From the NCBI RefSeq assembly GCF_000427805.1, contig NZ_ATYS01000027.1:1-64000 (forward strand): DNA of 64,000 nt, given 5' to 3'. The position numbers and the translations under genes were made by a program. Positions 9,756 through 18,356 of the stretch are shown piece by piece. The DNA is from Budvicia aquatica DSM 5075 = ATCC 35567. GTDB taxonomy: Bacteria > Pseudomonadota > Gammaproteobacteria > Enterobacterales > Enterobacteriaceae. Each line of letters begins with the position of its first letter. Within the stretch, counting starts at the first letter, position 1. The notes beneath the pieces were generated by a model. The model was not told the origin of the DNA and did no database searches. It saw only the letters and a list, made by a program, of their open reading frames with translations.

Positions 9756-10994
9756 ATGCCAACAGAGCCCGAAACGATCATTGTCGCTCCCAACATCAAC
9801 TGGCAACGTAATCTTTTTGTTGTCTGGCTCGGCTGTTTTCTCACCGGAGCCGCCTTCAGTCTGGTCATGCCTTTCTTACCGCTTTATGTGGAGCAGTTAG
9901 GTGTAACCGGCCATCGAGAACTGAACCTTTGGTCCGGATTGGTTTTTAGTATCACCTTCTTATTCTCAGCCTTAGCCTCACCGTTCTGGGGAAGTCTGGC
10001 AGATCGGCGAGGCCGTAAGCTGATGCTGTTACGTTCAGCGTTGGGTATGGGGATTGTGATGGTACTGATGGGATTTGCCCAGAATATCTGGCAATTTCTG
10101 GCGCTGCGTGCACTGCTTGGCGTGTTAGGTGGCTTTATTCCCAATGCTAACGCGTTAATTGCTACTCAGGTTCCGCGCAACCGCAGCGGGTGGGCATTAG
10201 GCACACTATCAACCGGCGGCGTAAGCGGGGCCTTGCTCGGGCCGGTAATCGGCGGCCTGCTGGCAGACAGCTACGGGCTGCGCCCGGTTTTCTTTATCAC
10301 CGCAGGCGTGTTATTCCTGTGCTTCTTCATGACGCTGTATGCGGTAAAAGAGCAGTTCACCCCGGTACATAAAAAAGACATGCTCAACGGGAAACAGGTT
10401 TTTGCCACCTTAACTAAACCCCGGCTGGTACTGGGGCTATTTGTCACCACCATGATTATTCAAGTGGCGACCGGTTCTATCGCACCGATTTTGACGCTGT
10501 ATGTGCGAGAGATATCAGGCAATATTAATAATCTGGCCTTTGTCAGCGGATTTATTGCTTCAGTTCCGGGATTTGCCGCACTGCTCAGTGCCCCACGCCT
10601 AGGTAAATTAGGCGACCGTATCGGCCCCGAACGTATCCTGATTGCAATGTTGATCTTCTCCATTGTCGTACTGGTGCCGATGGCCTTTGTACAAACGCCA
10701 TGGCAGCTCGCAGCACTGCGTTTCTTGCTCGGTGTCGCTGACGGCGCAATGCTACCGGCCGTTCAGACTCTGCTGATCTATAACTGTACAAACCAGGTTG
10801 CAGGCCGAATTTTTAGCTATAACCAGTCTTTCCGCGATATCGGTAACGTCAGCGGGCCACTATTGGGGTCAAGCGTGGCGGCAAGCTTTGGCTTCCGGGC
10901 CGTATTTTTAATCACGGCCGCGGTGGTACTATTTAACGCAATCTACTCTTATTGGTTTTTGGCCCGCAAATCCCACCAACCGCCACCTGACTAA
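9756..10994 (+). CDS. mdtG: MdtG multidrug efflux MFS transporter
   Basis: 412 residues with 12 predicted membrane segments and near-complete agreement with E. coli MdtG (408 residues). Matching blocks include [60 protein letters not shown], and [20 protein letters not shown]. MdtG is a drug:H+ antiporter of the DHA1 group in the inner membrane; in E. coli it is linked to fosfomycin and deoxycholate tolerance and to MarA/SoxS control. Ribosome site AAAGG at 9743. Its stop overlaps the stop of the convergent permease gene. Confidence 0.93.
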   Translation: MPTEPETIIVAPNINWQRNLFVVWLGCFLTGAAFSLVMPFLPLYVEQLGVTGHRELNLWSGLVFSITFLFSALASPFWGSLADRRGRKLMLLRSALGMGIVMVLMGFAQNIWQFLALRALLGVLGGFIPNANALIATQVPRNRSGWALGTLSTGGVSGALLGPVIGGLLADSYGLRPVFFITAGVLFLCFFMTLYAVKEQFTPVHKKDMLNGKQVFATLTKPRLVLGLFVTTMIIQVATGSIAPILTLYVREISGNINNLAFVSGFIASVPGFAALLSAPRLGKLGDRIGPERILIAMLIFSIVVLVPMAFVQTPWQLAALRFLLGVADGAMLPAVQTLLIYNCTNQVAGRIFSYNQSFRDIGNVSGPLLGSSVAASFGFRAVFLITAAVVLFNAIYSYWFLARKSHQPPPD

Positions 10995-11731
10995 TGAACG
11001 CCCAGCGGTGACTTAGATAACCAGGCAAACAGAGAACGTTTAGCTTTGGGTTCCAGCGATGAATAACGCTTGCTGACCTGATTGGCAGCAACATCCAGCA
11101 GTAAACAGAAGATGAAATAGACCAGTGCAATAAACAAGAAAACTTCTGTCGGATAGATCATGCTGCGGTTATTCACCTGAGTGGCCAGAAACGTTAACTC
11201 TCCCACGCCGACAATGTAAGCCAGCGAGGTATCTTTGATCAGCGATATCCACTGATTAATAAACGACGGCACCATCATGCGTAACGCCTGCGGCAAAATA
11301 ACCCACCATAAAACGTCCCAGCGGGTAAGTCCCAATGACATACCCGCCTGCCATTGGCCTTCACCAATAGCCACAATGCCGGCTTTTACCCCATGGGCTA
11401 AATAAGCGGCAGAGATCAAGGCTAATGCGCAAACGACCGAGGTAATCGCCGGAATATCAATACCGAATAACATCGGCAGCATAAAGTAAGCCCAGAAAAT
11501 CAGCATAATCACCGGAATAGCACGGAAAAAACCGAGGAAGGCAGCCAGTGCCGCAGCGGGCCAACCGCGAAACATCGCTAAGGCCACGCCTAATACCACA
11601 CCCAAAATAGCTGAAATTATACCGGCTGCCAGGCTAATGATCAGCGTCAGAGCAGCACCACCGATGGGGCCATCCGGATAGGCACCCCAAAGCATGTAAT
11701 CCAGATTGTCATAAATAATAGTGAAGTCCAT
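10991..11731 (-). CDS. Polar amino acid ABC transporter permease (second)
   Basis: 246 residues with five to six membrane helices and the EAA loop of HisMQ-type permeases ([33 protein letters not shown]). It resembles GltK/ArtM-type subunits. It starts one base after the upstream permease gene ends, so the two are translationally coupled and probably form a heterodimeric channel. Its stop codon (TAG, complement of 10991-10993) overlaps the mdtG stop (TAA, 10992-10994). No ABC ATPase gene follows, because mdtG occupies that position on the opposite strand. Confidence 0.88.
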   Translation of the reverse strand: MDFTIIYDNLDYMLWGAYPDGPIGGAALTLIISLAAGIISAILGVVLGVALAMFRGWPAAALAAFLGFFRAIPVIMLIFWAYFMLPMLFGIDIPAITSVVCALALISAAYLAHGVKAGIVAIGEGQWQAGMSLGLTRWDVLWWVILPQALRMMVPSFINQWISLIKDTSLAYIVGVGELTFLATQVNNRSMIYPTEVFLFIALVYFIFCLLLDVAANQVSKRYSSLEPKAKRSLFAWLSKSPLGVH

Positions 11732-11732
11732 A

Positions 11733-12473
11733 TTAACGACGTCCCTTAGCTAATAAACGCTGTTCATACCAAAGCCCCCAAGCTTCCATCAGGGCAATCG
11801 CCACAATATATAACACCGTCGCCACGCCAAATGCCTGAAACGCCCGCAGAGTTTCGGTTTCAACCTGACGTGAAGCATAAGAGAGCTCTGCCACGCCGAT
11901 AGCCATTGTCAAAGACGAGCTTTTCACAATGTTCATGTATTGCCCCAGCAACGGCGGAAAAGATATTTTCAAAGCCTGTGGCAGCACAACATAGCGCATC
12001 GCCTGCCACCCGCTTAAACCTAAAGCCATGGCAGCATATTTTTGACCGGTCGCCACACCGCGAATACCGGCGCGAATCTCTTCAGCAATAAATGCAGCGA
12101 AGTATAAGGTCAGGCCAAAAATACCGGCGATAAACTCAAATGATGGCCACGCCAGAGTCGTACCGAACACCTCGACTTCATGGGGAGTATTAAGCCAAGG
12201 GATCACGCCTTCAGGCAGCAGTTTACCTACGCCGAAATACCAGAAAAACAGCTGGACCAGCAGTGGCGTGTTACGAAATAAGGTGCAATAAGCGATAACC
12301 GGCCACTGGAGAATGGCCAGCTTACTATCCCGTGCTGCAGCAATAATAAAGCCCAGCAGCGTTGCGGCAACAATGGTCACAGCGGATAAACCGATAGTGA
12401 TCAAAAAGCCATCCCATAGCCACCCGAGATATCGGGGTTCGAGTACTAATTCCGTCAGTGTTTGTCTTATCAT
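11733..12473 (-). CDS. Polar amino acid ABC transporter permease (first)
   Basis: 246 residues, HisMQ/GltJ type, with the EAA loop EIRAGIRGVATGQKYAAMAL followed by LPQALKISFPPLLGQYMNIV. The N-terminal text GFLITIGLSAVTIVAATLLG is typical of glutamate/aspartate permeases. It lies 1 base upstream of its partner permease and 265 bases downstream of the binding-protein gene, with a hairpin in between that would make permease levels lower than binding protein. Inner-membrane subunit; substrate probably an acidic or polar amino acid. Confidence 0.88.
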   Translation of the reverse strand: MIRQTLTELVLEPRYLGWLWDGFLITIGLSAVTIVAATLLGFIIAAARDSKLAILQWPVIAYCTLFRNTPLLVQLFFWYFGVGKLLPEGVIPWLNTPHEVEVFGTTLAWPSFEFIAGIFGLTLYFAAFIAEEIRAGIRGVATGQKYAAMALGLSGWQAMRYVVLPQALKISFPPLLGQYMNIVKSSSLTMAIGVAELSYASRQVETETLRAFQAFGVATVLYIVAIALMEAWGLWYEQRLLAKGRR

Positions 12474-12543
12474 GCTGCCAGCTTATTATTTTAATACATG
12501 GGAGTGGTTTGCTGTTCTTAGCTCTTTGTTCTTGCCGTAGGAT

Positions 12544-12569
12544 CGTCATCCCGTTGAAAAACGGGATCC
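12544..12569. repeat. CGTCATCCCGTT...GGGATCC palindromic repeat, single copy
   Basis: The 26 bases beginning CGTCATCCCGTTGAAAAACG are identical to the left end of the element at 55938-56023. The unit is itself a hairpin (ATCCCGTT/AACGGGAT). Similar GTCATCCCG...CGGGAT repeats are widespread in proteobacterial intergenic DNA. It lies in the gap between the binding-protein and permease genes. Confidence 0.8.
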
Positions 12570-12672
12570 GGTCCTTGAACTTGACCGTGAACTGGCTATT
12601 GGTTTTCTCTACTAAGGCTAACCTACTCAGAACGAGCCTAAAAAATGCCAAAGCCAAACCAATCTAAACCCA

Positions 12673-12704
12673 AAATAGGGACTCACCGAAGCGGGTCCCT
12701 ATTT
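12673..12704 (-). terminator. Attenuator-like hairpin between binding-protein and permease genes
   Basis: AAATAGGGAC (12673-12682) and GTCCCTATTT (12695-12704) form a perfect 10-bp stem with a 12-nt loop, followed by TTTTG on the minus strand. It lies 35 bases past the stop of the substrate-binding protein, where partial termination is usual in ABC importer operons. Confidence 0.75.
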
Positions 12705-12738
12705 GTCTTTCTCTAAACTCGATTAACTCAAGTTTTAA

Positions 12739-13593
12739 TTAACTTTTAGCGGGAGCAACTGCCGGCACCGGGCCAAATTTAAAGTCACCGCGTGGCATAG
12801 ATGATTTGGTTTCAGGTCCGAACCAGCGATTGTAAATGGTATTAGCTTCGCCATCTTTCTCTAAGGCCAGCAGCGCGCTGTCTACGGCTTCAACCAAACG
12901 GGTTTCCCCTTTGGTGATACCCACACCTTGGTACTCTTTGGTGATGCTGAACGGAGATATTTCGAAATCAGCTTTAACCGCATCAGGCAGATTAGCCAAC
13001 AGGCCGACTAATTTAGCATCATCTTGAGTAATGGCTTGAACGTTACCGTTACGCAGTGCGGTAAAAGCGACCGGTGTATCGTCATAAGAGATCACTTTAG
13101 CTGTCGGGTAGTTGTCGCGCAGCGTGATTTCCTGAACGGTGCCTTTATCAGCCCCAATGCGTAATTTAGCAATATCATCAGGCTGTTTTAACACGCCTTT
13201 ACGAGCAATAAATTTTTGTCCGGTGGCGAAGTAAGGCACGCTAAAATCGACTTCTTTAGCGCGCTGGTCTGTAATGGTGAAGTTCGCAGCAATCAGATCC
13301 ACTTTTTTAGATGACAGCAGTGGAATACGGTTAGCCGGATTCGTTGCCGTCAGTTCAACTTTAACCCCCAAAGCTTTACCAATAGCATTAGCAATATCAA
13401 CGTCATAGCCAACAATTTTCTTGGTTTCCGGGTCAACGTAACCAAACGGAGGATTGCTATCAAACACGGCAATATTGACTACGCCGGCTTTTTTAATATC
13501 GTCCAGCTTATCGGCATGAGCCATGGTGGCAATGCTCGAAAGGCCCGCCAATAAAGTTAATGATATAACGCTTTGTTTTAATGAAAATTTCAT
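12739..13593 (-). CDS. Polar amino acid ABC transporter substrate-binding protein
   Basis: 284 residues from the ATG at 13593, with CAGGAT as ribosome site nine bases upstream; for the ATG at 13602 the same site would be too close. A signal peptide runs to about residue 27 (LLAGLSSIATMAHA, then DKLDD). The mature part is an SBP_bac_3 domain: GVVNIAVFDSNPPFGYVDPE, VGYDVDIANAIGKALGV, and the ITDQRAKEVDFSVPYF signature. It resembles glutamate/aspartate-binding proteins. It would deliver its ligand in the periplasm to the two downstream permeases. The ligand is an inference from family. Confidence 0.9.
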   Translation of the reverse strand: MKFSLKQSVISLTLLAGLSSIATMAHADKLDDIKKAGVVNIAVFDSNPPFGYVDPETKKIVGYDVDIANAIGKALGVKVELTATNPANRIPLLSSKKVDLIAANFTITDQRAKEVDFSVPYFATGQKFIARKGVLKQPDDIAKLRIGADKGTVQEITLRDNYPTAKVISYDDTPVAFTALRNGNVQAITQDDAKLVGLLANLPDAVKADFEISPFSITKEYQGVGITKGETRLVEAVDSALLALEKDGEANTIYNRWFGPETKSSMPRGDFKFGPVPAVAPAKS

Positions 13594-13845
13594 GGCTGGC
13601 ATCCTGATGTTTGTCGTTGTTAATTTATTTTTTCGGCTTGTTGATCATGAGTTAATACTAAGTCTTATAGGAAGTTAAATAACATAAACAGCTTTGATAT
13701 TCCTTTTAGTTATAACAATGCAAAAAACACCTTAGCTTATTGGATTGGCACTACAATAAGTGCCTAAAGATGTAAAAACAGATCTCAGCCGGATAAAAGA
13801 TTATTATGTGTATCGCAAAACAAATAAGAAAATAAGGATGTTGTT

Positions 13846-14532
13846 ATGGGTGATTATTGTACCTTTCTGGTTGATACATTTATTTCACAGTCAAATGCGA
13901 TCAGAACCGCACCCGATATATTGTCTAAGTTAATCAACGATAGAATCATCAACGCCGAAAGCTGTATGACTATTTGTTCAGATTCAATATTTCCGTTCCA
14001 TCCGGAATTCAGGCAACCTTGCCAAGATGACGTTGCGTCGTCACCGTTTAATCAGTCACTTTATAGCGGCATGACCATTTCGGTAAGAGGGTATGGCTGG
14101 GGTGTTGATTCACAAGGTAATTATTACCTCACGGCGTCAGAAAAAAGCACCAACGGCCTGTTTATGAACTACGACGGTGGATTTAACATCCAATGCCCCC
14201 ACTGCCATAATAAAAGCAGCTTTGGCTGGGCCGTTGAAGAAGATAATGCCCGCAGTGAAGATGAAATAGCCGCCAGACAGGATGCTATTTCTAGTGCTTT
14301 AGGAATCTGGCACGATCAGGGTATCAGTCACCTTAAATGCCATGATTGTCAGACTCAATCCCCTATTCAAAGCTGGCAGACCGGCTCATTTGCCGCTGGC
14401 TATCTGGCCGTTACGCTTTGGGGGCAACAATTTTCGCTAAGAGATCTAGAAAACGATTTTAGCTGGCTGTTAGCGTTACTGAATCCAAATCAAGACCGTG
14501 ACCGGATAGCCGTTGTTGGCTGTATGATTTAA
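13846..14532 (+). CDS. Hypothetical protein with CxxC...CxxC zinc-ribbon-like motif
   Basis: 228 residues starting at an ATG with AAGGA upstream. No signal peptide or membrane segment is visible. Two CxxC pairs (CPHC near residue 118 and CHDC near residue 166) sit around 45 residues apart and could bind zinc. The N-terminal half contains GMTISVRGYGWGVDSQGNYY; the C-terminal third, WQTGSFAAGYLAVTLWGQQF, looks like a folded domain. I do not recognise the family. It stands alone between the ABC binding protein (divergent) and zinT (convergent). Confidence 0.75.
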   Translation: MGDYCTFLVDTFISQSNAIRTAPDILSKLINDRIINAESCMTICSDSIFPFHPEFRQPCQDDVASSPFNQSLYSGMTISVRGYGWGVDSQGNYYLTASEKSTNGLFMNYDGGFNIQCPHCHNKSSFGWAVEEDNARSEDEIAARQDAISSALGIWHDQGISHLKCHDCQTQSPIQSWQTGSFAAGYLAVTLWGQQFSLRDLENDFSWLLALLNPNQDRDRIAVVGCMI

Positions 14533-14690
14533 CTTACTTTCGAATAGCCCTAAACCCGGCAGTTAAGGGCATCAACCTTTTTCTTTTTCCAAATAAGCTG
14601 ATTACGCTCTTATGGTAGCCTGCTTAGCTAATATTGGTATCGCTAAATGGTTCATGGTTATTTGACATAAAAACCAATAAGCTCAGTGTG

Positions 14691-15338
14691 TTAATGATGT
14701 AGCATTTCATCAACAATTTGGTCTTTAGTTAAAGAATACGGATAGAATGTTGGCCAGTTATTCATTTCGTTGAGTAAAGCTTCCTGAGATTCATTCCCCA
14801 TGTAAATATGGAAATGCTGAGATTTTTTCGGGCCGATAATATGGTCACTGAATTGAACATATTTCGGTGCTTTGGATTGGCTTTCCTGGCATTCAAACAG
14901 GTAGCGAACCCCCTTTTTACCTGAAGCGTAATTGAGTATTTTAAATCCTGAGTAGGTATACTTACACGAGCCCATCGCCTTGCCGACGTGAAACTCAATA
15001 ACGTTTTTTTCAATACCAATCATGTCAATATTTGTCGCGTACCCTGTTTGATAATACGCTCTGTATTGCTCAACGGTTTTATCGCCTTTCTTCGCTTTTT
15101 GCTCTAAAACCGGATCTAAATCCCCGTTTAATAAATAAGAATTCAGTGACTCCCAAACCCCATCCCAATCGCTTAACGGCCTATCTTGGACGTCTTTATT
15201 TTCAAAAATACCTTCACTGGCTTTTTGTTCGATCTCCGTTAGCGGTACCCCATGATTATGAGCATTGGCAAATAGCGGAATACTCATCACTAAGCCCCCA
15301 AGACTAAACAAGAAGGCAGATAAAAATTTTGATGTCAT
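14691..15338 (-). CDS. zinT: ZinT periplasmic zinc-binding protein
   Basis: 215 residues, starting at an ATG with AGGAGA upstream. A signal peptide ends near residue 26 (PLFANAHNHG). The mature protein matches E. coli ZinT (YodA): PLTEIEQKASEGIFENKDVQ, LSDWDGVWES, GYATNIDMIGIE, GKKGVRYLFECQ, and the metal-site text FSDHIIGPKKSQHFHIYMG. ZinT binds zinc in the periplasm and assists ZnuABC under zinc limitation. The N-terminal His-rich loop is shorter than in E. coli. The upstream Zur box indicates zinc repression. Confidence 0.93.
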   Translation of the reverse strand: MTSKFLSAFLFSLGGLVMSIPLFANAHNHGVPLTEIEQKASEGIFENKDVQDRPLSDWDGVWESLNSYLLNGDLDPVLEQKAKKGDKTVEQYRAYYQTGYATNIDMIGIEKNVIEFHVGKAMGSCKYTYSGFKILNYASGKKGVRYLFECQESQSKAPKYVQFSDHIIGPKKSQHFHIYMGNESQEALLNEMNNWPTFYPYSLTKDQIVDEMLHH

Positions 15339-15359
15339 AACGTTCTCCTAAGCAATCAA

Positions 15360-15398
15360 CAACAAATGAAATGTTATGATATAACATTTCATTTGTTG
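15360..15398. promoter_or_regulatory. Zur box upstream of zinT
   Basis: The 23-bp core GAAATGTTATGATATAACAT plus TTC (15368-15390) matches the enterobacterial Zur consensus. The palindrome extends further: 18-bp arms (15360-15377 and 15381-15398) are perfect complements around a 3-base centre. It lies 22 bases upstream of the zinT start codon, close enough to block its transcription when zinc is replete. Confidence 0.9.
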
Positions 15399-15813
15399 AT
15401 CAAGGATGATTTACGATCTTCAAACAATTCACGGGATACTTTTGAAGGATAAAGCGCATTGAACAGGGGAGATGATTATTCTGGCTGGTTCCAATCCCCT
15501 GACCAGACCAGAGATTTAGCCAAGGCCATGTGAAGAAAATGTTATCACTAAACTCAACGTTACTTGGACTAATGCCGTTAAAAAAACAGCGTATTCAATT
15601 TCCTGACGCTAACCCTTTCACCGATATATAAGCTAGCTATAATCAGCACAAACGGGATGTTGAGTAGTACCGAAAAATAATAACCCCCTTCATTTATTCT
15701 GGTTTTTTAACATACAGGGGCTAATCCACGCCATTACTCACTGCGCAACAATAACATTTCATTAACGCAACCATCATCACAAAATTAATACTTGTTGAAC
15801 GTTTATTTTTAAA

Positions 15814-15828
15814 TGATAATGATTATCA
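15814..15828. promoter_or_regulatory. Fur box upstream of hemP
   Basis: TGATAAT G ATTATCA is a perfect 7-1-7 palindrome, the core Fur recognition pattern, 36 bases before the hemP start. It should repress hemP and probably the following hem genes in iron-replete cells. The remainder of the zinT-hemP gap (15399-15811) holds no gene that I can see; an isolated Zur-like half-site (ATAACATTTC) occurs near 15750. Confidence 0.88.
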
Positions 15829-15864
15829 AACTGAAATTAGTTATCATTCAAATAACGTAATCCT

Positions 15865-16047
15865 ATGAAAATTCCAGATCGGGAAGACAGTTCTGAATCA
15901 CTCCAAAAGAAAGATTCCGCGACTCAGTTGCCATTGATTAATAGCCGACAGCTGCTAGGGGCATCCGGAATATTACTGATTCAGCATCAGGATCAACAAT
16001 ATCAGTTGCGGATAACCAAAGCCGGAAAATTAATTTTAACCAAATAA
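15865..16047 (+). CDS. hemP: HemP hemin uptake protein
   Basis: 60 residues. The C-terminal 35 residues (INSRQLLGASGILLIQHQDQ, then YQLRITKAGKLILTK) carry the HemP/HmuP family signature: an S-x-x-LLG turn followed by Y-x-LR-x-T-x-x-GKLILTK. HemP-type proteins are small and basic and lie at the head of haem-uptake loci, where HmuP is reported to activate receptor expression in some species. The ribosome site is weak. It lies directly after the Fur box and upstream of hemR, the arrangement seen in Yersinia. Confidence 0.9.
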   Translation: MKIPDREDSSESLQKKDSATQLPLINSRQLLGASGILLIQHQDQQYQLRITKAGKLILTK

Positions 16048-16062
16048 ATTTTAACTAAAGAC

Positions 16063-16125
16063 ACCCTAAATAGTTCGAAGTGCAGGAAGGCGGCCAACGC
16101 ACCTGCAATTTGAAGTATCAAGGGT
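16063..16125. repeat. Short member of the Yersinia-like palindromic repeat
   Basis: ACCCTAAATAGTTCGAAGTGCAGG-type left arm (16063-16086) is complementary, with three mismatches in the 16-bp core, to the right arm CCTGCAATTTGAAGTA (16102-16117) plus AGGGT (16121-16125). Read on the minus strand it begins TACCCTTGATACTTCAAATT, the family motif also seen at 7075-7095. It lies in the hemP-hemR gap, where it would form a hairpin in the transcript. Confidence 0.75.
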
Positions 16126-16166
16126 ATAAAACATAACATTAGCCAGCCACCCAGACGATAAATATC

Positions 16167-16224
16167 ATTATCCAACGTCACTGAAATAGCCGTAATAGTG
16201 CTATCACGCCGAGCGTTGGATAAT
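16167..16224 (+). other. Long-loop inverted repeat in the hemR leader
   Basis: ATTATCCAACG (16167-16177) and CGTTGGATAAT (16214-16224) are perfect 11-bp complements around 36 bases that contain a further CACT/AGTG pairing. It lies 54 bases before the hemR start codon and may act as a leader structure or processing site between hemP and hemR. No function can be assigned. Confidence 0.55.
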
Positions 16225-16277
16225 AAGTCAAGGCAGCCAGCAACTTCACCAATGAAAACCAAATGGAGAGTTGCAGT

Positions 16278-18290
16278 ATGCTTCGCCTGTCATCTTTAAG
16301 TATTGCCATTATTTGCGCACTTCCGGTAGTGGCTAATGCTCAAACCAATAGCTCAAAAAACACCGAGACCATGACCGTTACCGCAACCGGCAACGATCGT
16401 AATGCGTTTGAAGCCCCAATGATGGTCACCATCGTCGATGCTAATGCACCAGAAAATCTGGCCGCCAATAGCGCTGCTGACTTACTGCGTTCAATTCCCG
16501 GCATCACTATTACCGGAACCGGTCGCAGTAACGGCCAGGATATTAATATGCGTGGCTATGACAAACGCGGGGTATTAACGCTGGTTGATGGTATACGTCA
16601 GGGAACGGATACCGGACACCTGAACGGAATATTTCTCGATCCGGCACTGATTAAGCGCGTTGAAGTCGTCAGAGGCCCGGCCGCCCAGTTATACGGTAGC
16701 GGTGCATTAGGCGGGGTTATTTCGTTTGAAACCGTTGATGCTAAAGATTTGCTGCGCCCGGGTGAACAGGGTGGCGTGCGTCTATTTACCTCTGGGGCAA
16801 CGTTGGACCACAGCCAAAGTATGGGCCTGACCACCTTTGGCCGTACCGAAAGTTTTGATGGCCTGTTCTCTGCCAACTATCGGGATAAAGGTAATCTTAG
16901 GTTGAGTAACGGTGAAACCGCACCTAATGACGAACAAATTGGTTCTATGCTGGCTAAAGGCACCTGGAATATCGATGATGCTCAGTCACTTTCAACAAAT
17001 CTGCGTTATTACAATAACGACGCCAGAGAACCGAAAAACCCGCAAAATCTGCAGCCTAACGGCACGAAAACTGACGTGATGACTGACAGAACCACCGAAA
17101 ATAAAGATGCTCAGTTAGTGTATAAGATTAACCCGGCAGATATGGACTGGCTAAATGCTTCGACCCGAATTTATTATTCAGAAACTCAAATAAATTCAGA
17201 TCCGACCGGTGGCAAAAGTGAAGACCGTAAGCAGAAGACCGAAGGGATTAAAGTCGATAACCGCTCTCGCTTTTTACAAGAAAGTTTTGCCCCAAGTCAG
17301 CTGACCTATGGTGCTGAAACCTATAAGCAAAAGCAAACGCCGAGCGGTGCAACCACCAGCTTCCCTGATGCTGAAATTCGCTTTGCTTCCGGCTGGTTAC
17401 AAGACGAAATCACGCTACGCGATCTGCCAGTATCCTTTATTGGCGCCATTCGTTATGACGACTATAAAGCAGAAAGCAGCGGCTACGAGAATATTACCGC
17501 CGACAAATGGTCACCTAAAGTGGCAATGTCCATCTTCCCGACTGAATGGCTAAGCCTGTTTGCGTCTTATGCTGAAGCCTTCCGGGCTCCGACCATGGGC
17601 GAAATGTATAACGACTCCCTGCACTTCAGCATGGGGCCGAATATGAACAACTATTGGAAACCAAACCCGAACTTAAAACCCGAAACAAACGCCACTCAAG
17701 AGGTTGGTTTTGGCCTGCGCTTTGATAACGTCCTGCTGGCTGACGATGACCTGAAATTCAAAGCCAGTTACTTCGGAACTAAAGCTGAAGATTACATCTC
17801 AACCAATGTGAATATGCAGGTCGGCTATCGGCCGGGCGTGGGCGTAATTTGTGCACCTTGTGAAACCACCTCAGTCAACATTCCTAATGCCAAAATTTGG
17901 GGATGGGACATGATGATGGACTATCAAAGTCGTTTCTTCGACCTGAGCGTCGCCTATAACCGCACCAGCGGTAAAAATGATGACACCGGTGAATGGTTAT
18001 CGACCGTCAACCCGGACACGGTTTCAACTCGTCTGAACGTACCGCTAGGCAATACTAATGCTGCCGTTGGTTGGATGGGCATATTTGCCGATCGGATTAA
18101 CGATACACCGACACCGCAAAGAGGCTATGCCACCCATGACTTCTATATCAGCTATAAGCCTGAAATTCTCTCAGACCGCCTGACCACCAGCGTGGTGATT
18201 GGCAACGCCTTCGATAAAGAGTACTACGCACCAAACGGAGCCTTACAAGATGGACGTAACCTTAAACTATTCGCCAGTTATCAATTCTGA
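16278..18290 (+). CDS. hemR: HemR TonB-dependent haem receptor
   Basis: 670 residues from the ATG at 16278, which has GGAG nine bases upstream; the earlier in-frame ATG at 16263 would spoil the signal peptide. The signal peptide ends at VANA. A TonB-box-like ETMTVTATG and plug domain (NMRGYDKRGVLTLVDGIRQG) precede a 22-strand beta-barrel ending in phenylalanine. The haem-receptor motifs FRAP (EAFRAPTMGEMY) and NPNL (KPNPNLKPETN) are both present, with nearby histidines. It imports haem across the outer membrane using TonB energy. Downstream genes supply the rest of the pathway. Confidence 0.93.
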   Translation: MLRLSSLSIAIICALPVVANAQTNSSKNTETMTVTATGNDRNAFEAPMMVTIVDANAPENLAANSAADLLRSIPGITITGTGRSNGQDINMRGYDKRGVLTLVDGIRQGTDTGHLNGIFLDPALIKRVEVVRGPAAQLYGSGALGGVISFETVDAKDLLRPGEQGGVRLFTSGATLDHSQSMGLTTFGRTESFDGLFSANYRDKGNLRLSNGETAPNDEQIGSMLAKGTWNIDDAQSLSTNLRYYNNDAREPKNPQNLQPNGTKTDVMTDRTTENKDAQLVYKINPADMDWLNASTRIYYSETQINSDPTGGKSEDRKQKTEGIKVDNRSRFLQESFAPSQLTYGAETYKQKQTPSGATTSFPDAEIRFASGWLQDEITLRDLPVSFIGAIRYDDYKAESSGYENITADKWSPKVAMSIFPTEWLSLFASYAEAFRAPTMGEMYNDSLHFSMGPNMNNYWKPNPNLKPETNATQEVGFGLRFDNVLLADDDLKFKASYFGTKAEDYISTNVNMQVGYRPGVGVICAPCETTSVNIPNAKIWGWDMMMDYQSRFFDLSVAYNRTSGKNDDTGEWLSTVNPDTVSTRLNVPLGNTNAAVGWMGIFADRINDTPTPQRGYATHDFYISYKPEILSDRLTTSVVIGNAFDKEYYAPNGALQDGRNLKLFASYQF

Positions 18291-18306
18291 TCCCTAACTT
18301 TTTACC

Positions 18307-18333
18307 CCTTCTCCGGCCTGATGGCCGGGGAAG
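18307..18333 (+). terminator. GC-rich hairpin between hemR and hemS
   Basis: CTCCGGCC and GGCCGGGG pair around TGAT 20 bases after the hemR stop. There is no T tract, so it probably stabilises hemR mRNA or reduces read-through rather than ending transcription. Confidence 0.5.
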
Positions 18334-18356
18334 CCACACTCAGACAGGAACGAAAA

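Noticed and set aside
12325-12657. 110-residue minus-strand ORF across the permease start
   Set aside because: It is a shadow of the permease gene joined to the repeat-containing gap.
16002-16262. 86-residue minus-strand ORF upstream of hemR
   Set aside because: It covers the palindromic repeats and the hemP 3' end, has no ribosome site and resembles no known protein.
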